Positions 6,379 through 8,452 of a stretch of DNA of 8,452 nucleotides are shown in pieces. Position numbers and translations under genes: made by a program. The stretch comes from Caulobacteraceae bacterium UBA5005 (GTDB taxonomy: Bacteria > Pseudomonadota > Alphaproteobacteria > Caulobacterales > Caulobacteraceae). The number at the start of each line of letters is the position of its first letter. Position 1 is the stretch's first letter. The DNA lies in the NCBI GenBank assembly GCA_002398405.1, contig DGYN01000106.1, positions 25,515-33,966 of the forward strand. The letters run 5' to 3'. The notes beneath the pieces were generated by a model, which was not told the DNA's origin, did no database searches, and saw only the letters and a program-made list of their open reading frames with translations.

Positions 6379-6813
6379 TTAGCCTGGGATGAGGTGGAGG
6401 GCGGCCTTGCCGCCTTTCACGGCCGCCGTCGAAAGGCGCCGGTCGAAGGTCGCCAGGCGGCCGTGGTGGGCGGCAGCTAAGGCGAGAAGGTAGCTGTCCG
6501 TGACCTGGGTGGGAGTGAGAAGCTTTTCTGGGTCAAGGATCGGAGCATCCACCAGGCTGATGTCGTCGCGCCAGAAGACATGGCCGGGCAACGCCCTCAA
6601 ACGCGATACAATATTGGCGACCAGCGAGGGTGGGCCCGGGTAGTTGGGATACTTGGGATTGCCCACGATTCGGATGACGCCGTTTTCGGTGATCGGACAG
6701 GTCGCCCAGGACCGGCTGCCTTCGGCGTCGAACCATTGGTGGGCCGCATCGTGGCCAACGTGGGTAGGATCAATCAGGGCGATCAGGACATTGACGTCCA
6801 GCAGGAAGGTCAC
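6379..6813 (-). CDS. vapC: PIN-domain ribonuclease toxin, VapC-like
   Basis: A 144-residue PIN-domain protein. The acidic residues expected in the Mg2+ site are present: Asp6 in LLDVNVLIAL, Glu43 in PITENGVIRI, Asp106 in TPTQVTDSYLLALA and Asp124 in ATFDRRL. VapC toxins are endoribonucleases that cut tRNA or rRNA when not bound by their antitoxin. The GTG start at 6811-6813 overlaps the antitoxin stop (GTGA), the usual coupled arrangement of such pairs, with GAGGG just upstream. The gene is intact. It converges on the CoA-ester lyase gene with only 4 nt between the stops, which may cause antisense interference. The toxin role is well supported by the pairing; the RNA target is unknown. Confidence 0.92.
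   Translation of the reverse strand: MTFLLDVNVLIALIDPTHVGHDAAHQWFDAEGSRSWATCPITENGVIRIVGNPKYPNYPGPPSLVANIVSRLRALPGHVFWRDDISLVDAPILDPEKLLTPTQVTDSYLLALAAAHHGRLATFDRRLSTAAVKGGKAALHLIPG
6400..6417 (+). terminator. Possible terminator of the CoA-ester lyase inside the vapC 3' end
   Basis: GGCGGC (6400-6405) and GCCGCC (6409-6414) form a 6-bp GC stem around the 3-nt loop CTT, followed by TTT. It begins 26 nt after the lyase stop codon. The lyase and the convergent toxin gene are only 4 nt apart, so any terminator must lie in the opposing coding sequence. The short T run makes this a weak call. Confidence 0.3.
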
Positions 6814-7037
6814 GAGCCCTCGTCGCGGAGCTTGTTGACGTCCTCCAGCGTGACCAAAGCTTTCGCATCGCGGCGAGGCAAGAGCGGAACCCCATTGCGG
6901 TGGGCTTCCGGTTGAGGCTTGCGAAGCGCCTTTCGCGCCAAGGCGGACAGAACCTCGCCTATACTTTCCCCACGTTGATGGGCGATCGCTTTCGCCTCAG
7001 CCAGTACGTCGTCATCGATGGATAGCGTGGTCCGCAT
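6810..7037 (-). CDS. vapB: VapB-like antitoxin, ribbon-helix-helix type
   Basis: The 75-residue product begins MRTTLSIDDDVLAEAKAIA, a typical ribbon-helix-helix N-terminus: a beta strand (residues 2-6), then two helices (about 8-20 and 25-38) ending in LARKALRK. The C-terminal part, including VTLEDVNKLRDE, would wrap around the toxin. Antitoxins of this kind neutralise the PIN nuclease and dimerise on DNA to repress their own operon. I chose ATG 7035-7037 because MRTTLSID is the usual RHH start. An in-frame ATG at 7059-7061 and a TTG at 7062-7064 would add 8 or 9 residues. The ribosome-binding signal is poor for all of them (AAAGGG lies almost against the chosen ATG). Heptamer repeats directly upstream are candidate operator sequence. 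Confidence 0.85.
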   Translation of the reverse strand: MRTTLSIDDDVLAEAKAIAHQRGESIGEVLSALARKALRKPQPEAHRNGVPLLPRRDAKALVTLEDVNKLRDEGS

Positions 7038-7051
7038 GCCCTTTCTTACAA

Positions 7052-7072
7052 CATCAAGCATCAAGCATCAAT
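7052..7072. repeat. Three tandem 7-bp repeats upstream of the antitoxin gene
   Basis: The plus strand reads CATCAAG, CATCAAG, CATCAAT in direct succession, 14 nt or more before the chosen vapB start. Short direct repeats at this position suit a ribbon-helix-helix autorepressor, which often binds tandem or inverted half-sites. On the minus strand a loose promoter, TTGCTG then 18 nt then TATTGA, would place the repeats over or just after the -10 element. Confidence 0.4.
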
Positions 7073-7097
7073 ACGAAGGAGGATGCGGGCGCAGCAA

Positions 7098-7138
7098 ATC
7101 CATGAATCCCAGGGACCAGCCCTGGGATGGCGATGGAT
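7098..7138. repeat. REP-like palindrome / terminator hairpin after the permease gene
   Basis: ATCCCAGGG (7106-7114) and CCCTGGGAT (7120-7128) form a perfect 9-bp stem with loop ACCAG. Outer arms ATCCAT (7098-7103) and ATGGAT (7133-7138) can extend it after a small internal loop. The hairpin starts 17 nt after the stop of the iron-permease-like gene on the minus strand and is followed by a weak T-containing tail (TCATGGATTT), so it could end that transcript before vapBC. The sequence also resembles the dispersed palindromes of alphaproteobacterial genomes that give spurious 'PGLVPGIHGF'-type translations; this stretch reads that way on the minus strand. Confidence 0.5.
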
Positions 7139-7145
7139 GTTGGGA

Positions 7146-7850
7146 CTAGCGCGGCGGCGGTGGCGGAACCGGCGGCGGAGGCGGGGGAGGCGGTGCTGGG
7201 GGCCGGGCCGGGGGCGGCGGCGGCGCGGGTGGCGGCGGAGGCGGTGGGGCGAACCAAACGCTGGACCCGTCGAAGAAGTCCCGCATCTCAGGCATGGGCG
7301 GCATGGGCGGCATCGGCATGGGAATGAAGACATCGCCGTTGCGCTTGCGGAATTCGGCCATGCGCTCGCGCAGCTGTTCGCGGCGCTGAAGCTCTTCCGC
7401 CGGGGTGGCGCGGCGAAGCTCCCGCAGTTTGCGCTGACGTTCCAGTTCCTCGGGCGTGGGCTTGGAGAGGGCGGCGATCTGCTTCTGGCGCTCGACCTCG
7501 GCCGGGGTCGGTTGCATGAGGGCGCGCAGGGCCTCCAGCTCCTTGTCGGTCAGCTTTTCGATGCCGATGAAGCCGTTCTTGGCGTTGGTCACGCGGATCA
7601 GTTCGTCGAGCTTCGCCTGGATGGCGGCGTTGTCGCGGTTCTGGGTGTTCTGGATCAGGAACACCATCAGGAAGGTTATGATCGTCGTCGAGGTGTTGAT
7701 CACCAGCTGCCATGTGTCCGAAAACTTGAACAGCGGGCCGCTGACAGCCCACAGGACGACCACGGTAATGCAAAGGATGAAGGTCAGCGGCCGGCCAGTG
7801 TGGCGCGCCACCATGTTGGCGAAACTGGTGAAGGCTTGGGTCAGGTCCAT
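7146..7850 (-). CDS. Low-affinity iron permease-like membrane protein with extended polyproline tail
   Basis: The first 90 or so of 234 residues resemble the low-affinity Fe2+ permease family: GRPLTF (19-24), a hydrophobic helix about 24-42 ending in SGPLF, then FSDTWQLVINTSTTIITF (43-60) leading into a second helix ending near 67, and IQNTQNRDNAAIQAKLDELI (66-85). The remaining part is unusual. Residues 113-164 hold three charged 17-residue repeats, each with a TP(A/E)E start at Thr115, Thr132 and Thr149, predicted helical or coiled-coil. A Met/Pro run follows (IPMPMPPMPPMPEM, 176-189), and the last 34 residues contain 27 prolines. Family function is proposed iron transport, with little experimental support in bacteria; with only two membrane helices it would have to oligomerise. 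The ATG at 7848-7850 has no close ribosome binding site (GAAGG is 15 nt upstream). It is divergent from folD. Confidence 0.8.
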   Translation of the reverse strand: MDLTQAFTSFANMVARHTGRPLTFILCITVVVLWAVSGPLFKFSDTWQLVINTSTTIITFLMVFLIQNTQNRDNAAIQAKLDELIRVTNAKNGFIGIEKLTDKELEALRALMQPTPAEVERQKQIAALSKPTPEELERQRKLRELRRATPAEELQRREQLRERMAEFRKRNGDVFIPMPMPPMPPMPEMRDFFDGSSVWFAPPPPPPPAPPPPPARPPAPPPPPPPPVPPPPPR

Positions 7851-7880
7851 GGCGGTCGAAACGGCCCTTCGAGGTTAAGG

Positions 7881-7909
7881 TTGCGCGGACTCGCAGGTGA
7901 TCTCATAAA
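7881..7909 (+). promoter_or_regulatory. Putative folD promoter giving a leaderless transcript
   Basis: TTGCGC (7881-7886) and CATAAA (7904-7909) are spaced by 17 nt. A start 7-8 nt after the -10 box would fall at 7916-7917, the first base of the folD ATG. Consistent with this, no ribosome binding site stands at normal distance (AGGTGA at 7895-7900 is 16 nt away). The hexamers are only moderate matches. Confidence 0.35.
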
Positions 7910-7916
7910 CCGCGTC

Positions 7917-8452
7917 ATGGCGACCATAATCGACGGCAAGGCATTTGCGGCGACTCTGCGCGAGCAGGTCACGGCGGAGGTTGCACGGCTCAAGGCCGAG
8001 CACGGACTAACCCCGGGCCTGGCCGTGGTGCTGGTGGGTGAAGACCCGGCCAGTCAGGTCTATGTGCGCAACAAGGGTGAGCAGACGGAAGCCACGGGCA
8101 TGAAGTCGGTCACCCATCGCCTGCCAGAACAGACAAGCCAGGCTGACCTTCTCAAGCTGGTGACCGAGCTCAATCGCGATCCCACAATCCACGGCATCCT
8201 TGTCCAGTTCCCGGTGCCTGATCACATCAGCCAGGCCGACGTTGTGGCGGCCATTCACCCTGACAAGGACGTGGATGGACTGACGGTGCTGAACGCCGGC
8301 CGACTGGCCAGCGGTCTGCCCGCCCTGACCGCCTGCACGCCTTCGGGCTGCGTGATCCTGGCTCGCGATGTTCTGGGCGGCAAACTGGCGGGCAAGCACG
8401 CCGTGGTGGTTGGACGCTCCAACCTGGTTGGCAAGCCCGTGGCGCAGTTGCT
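7917..8452 (+). CDS. folD: Bifunctional methylenetetrahydrofolate dehydrogenase/cyclohydrolase, 5' part
   Basis: FolD interconverts 5,10-methylene-THF and 10-formyl-THF with NADP+, supplying one-carbon units for purine synthesis and formylmethionine. The frame is open from ATG 7917 to the window edge, giving 178 complete codons of an expected 280-300. The catalytic domain shows VGEDPASQVYVRNK (40-53) with Tyr49 and the catalytic Lys53, GILVQFPVP (93-101) with Gln97, and PDKDVDG (115-121) with Asp120. The substrate-loop TPSG (141-144) and the start of the Rossmann domain, VVVGRSNLVGKP (163-174), follow. The start is fixed by the family N-terminus (MATIIDGKA). The gene is divergent from the iron-permease-like gene across a 66-nt gap. 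Its 3' end is missing only because the window ends. Confidence 0.97.
   Translation, partial: MATIIDGKAFAATLREQVTAEVARLKAEHGLTPGLAVVLVGEDPASQVYVRNKGEQTEATGMKSVTHRLPEQTSQADLLKLVTELNRDPTIHGILVQFPVPDHISQADVVAAIHPDKDVDGLTVLNAGRLASGLPALTACTPSGCVILARDVLGGKLAGKHAVVVGRSNLVGKPVAQL

Noticed and set aside
7146..7255. GGC/GGT-rich tract that could be read as a DNA triplet repeat array
   Set aside because: It is the coding sequence of the polyproline tail; the irregular Ala, Arg and Val interruptions show no fixed DNA unit.

Overview
The window is a high-GC chromosomal segment whose gene content and style point to an alphaproteobacterium, most likely Caulobacteraceae (Caulobacter/Phenylobacterium-like). 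That placement is an inference from GC-rich codon use, the aroK-aroB-CNNM run divergent from a XerD-type recombinase, and the type of malyl-CoA lyase; no rRNA or other phylogenetic marker is present.

Layout. (1) Positions 1-3111, minus strand: a tightly packed shikimate cluster read right to left: aroK (shikimate kinase), aroB (3-dehydroquinate synthase), a CNNM/CBS/CorC-HlyC membrane protein, then the first codons of a further gene that leaves the window at position 1. The junctions aroK/aroB (ATGA) and aroB/CNNM (TTGA) are stop-start overlaps, so translation is probably coupled. (2) 3162-4070, plus strand: xerD-like tyrosine recombinase, divergent from aroK across a 50-nt gap. (3) 4071-4176: a convergent gap with two tandem hairpins. 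(4) 4177-5082, minus strand: a secreted or periplasmic metallo-beta-lactamase-fold hydrolase. (5) 5083-5321: the longest non-coding stretch (239 nt), a divergent promoter region holding a 24-bp perfect inverted repeat and two shorter palindromes. (6) 5322-6374, plus strand: a malyl-CoA/beta-methylmalyl-CoA lyase-type CoA-ester lyase. (7) 6379-7037, minus strand: a vapBC-like toxin-antitoxin pair. (8) 7146-7850, minus strand: a low-affinity-iron-permease-like membrane protein with an unusual repeat-rich, Met/Pro-rich and polyproline tail; a REP-like palindrome follows it. (9) 7917-8452, plus strand: the 5' part of folD, running off the window.

Most of the window is core metabolism and housekeeping: aromatic amino-acid precursors, one-carbon folate metabolism, chromosome dimer resolution and CoA-ester cleavage. 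The accessory-looking parts are the vapBC pair, the tail of the iron-permease-like protein and the intergenic repeats. I found no CRISPR array, tRNA, rRNA, insertion sequence or phage gene, and no clear undescribed multi-gene system. The best leads are the inverted repeat at 5101-5194 and the permease-like protein with its tail.
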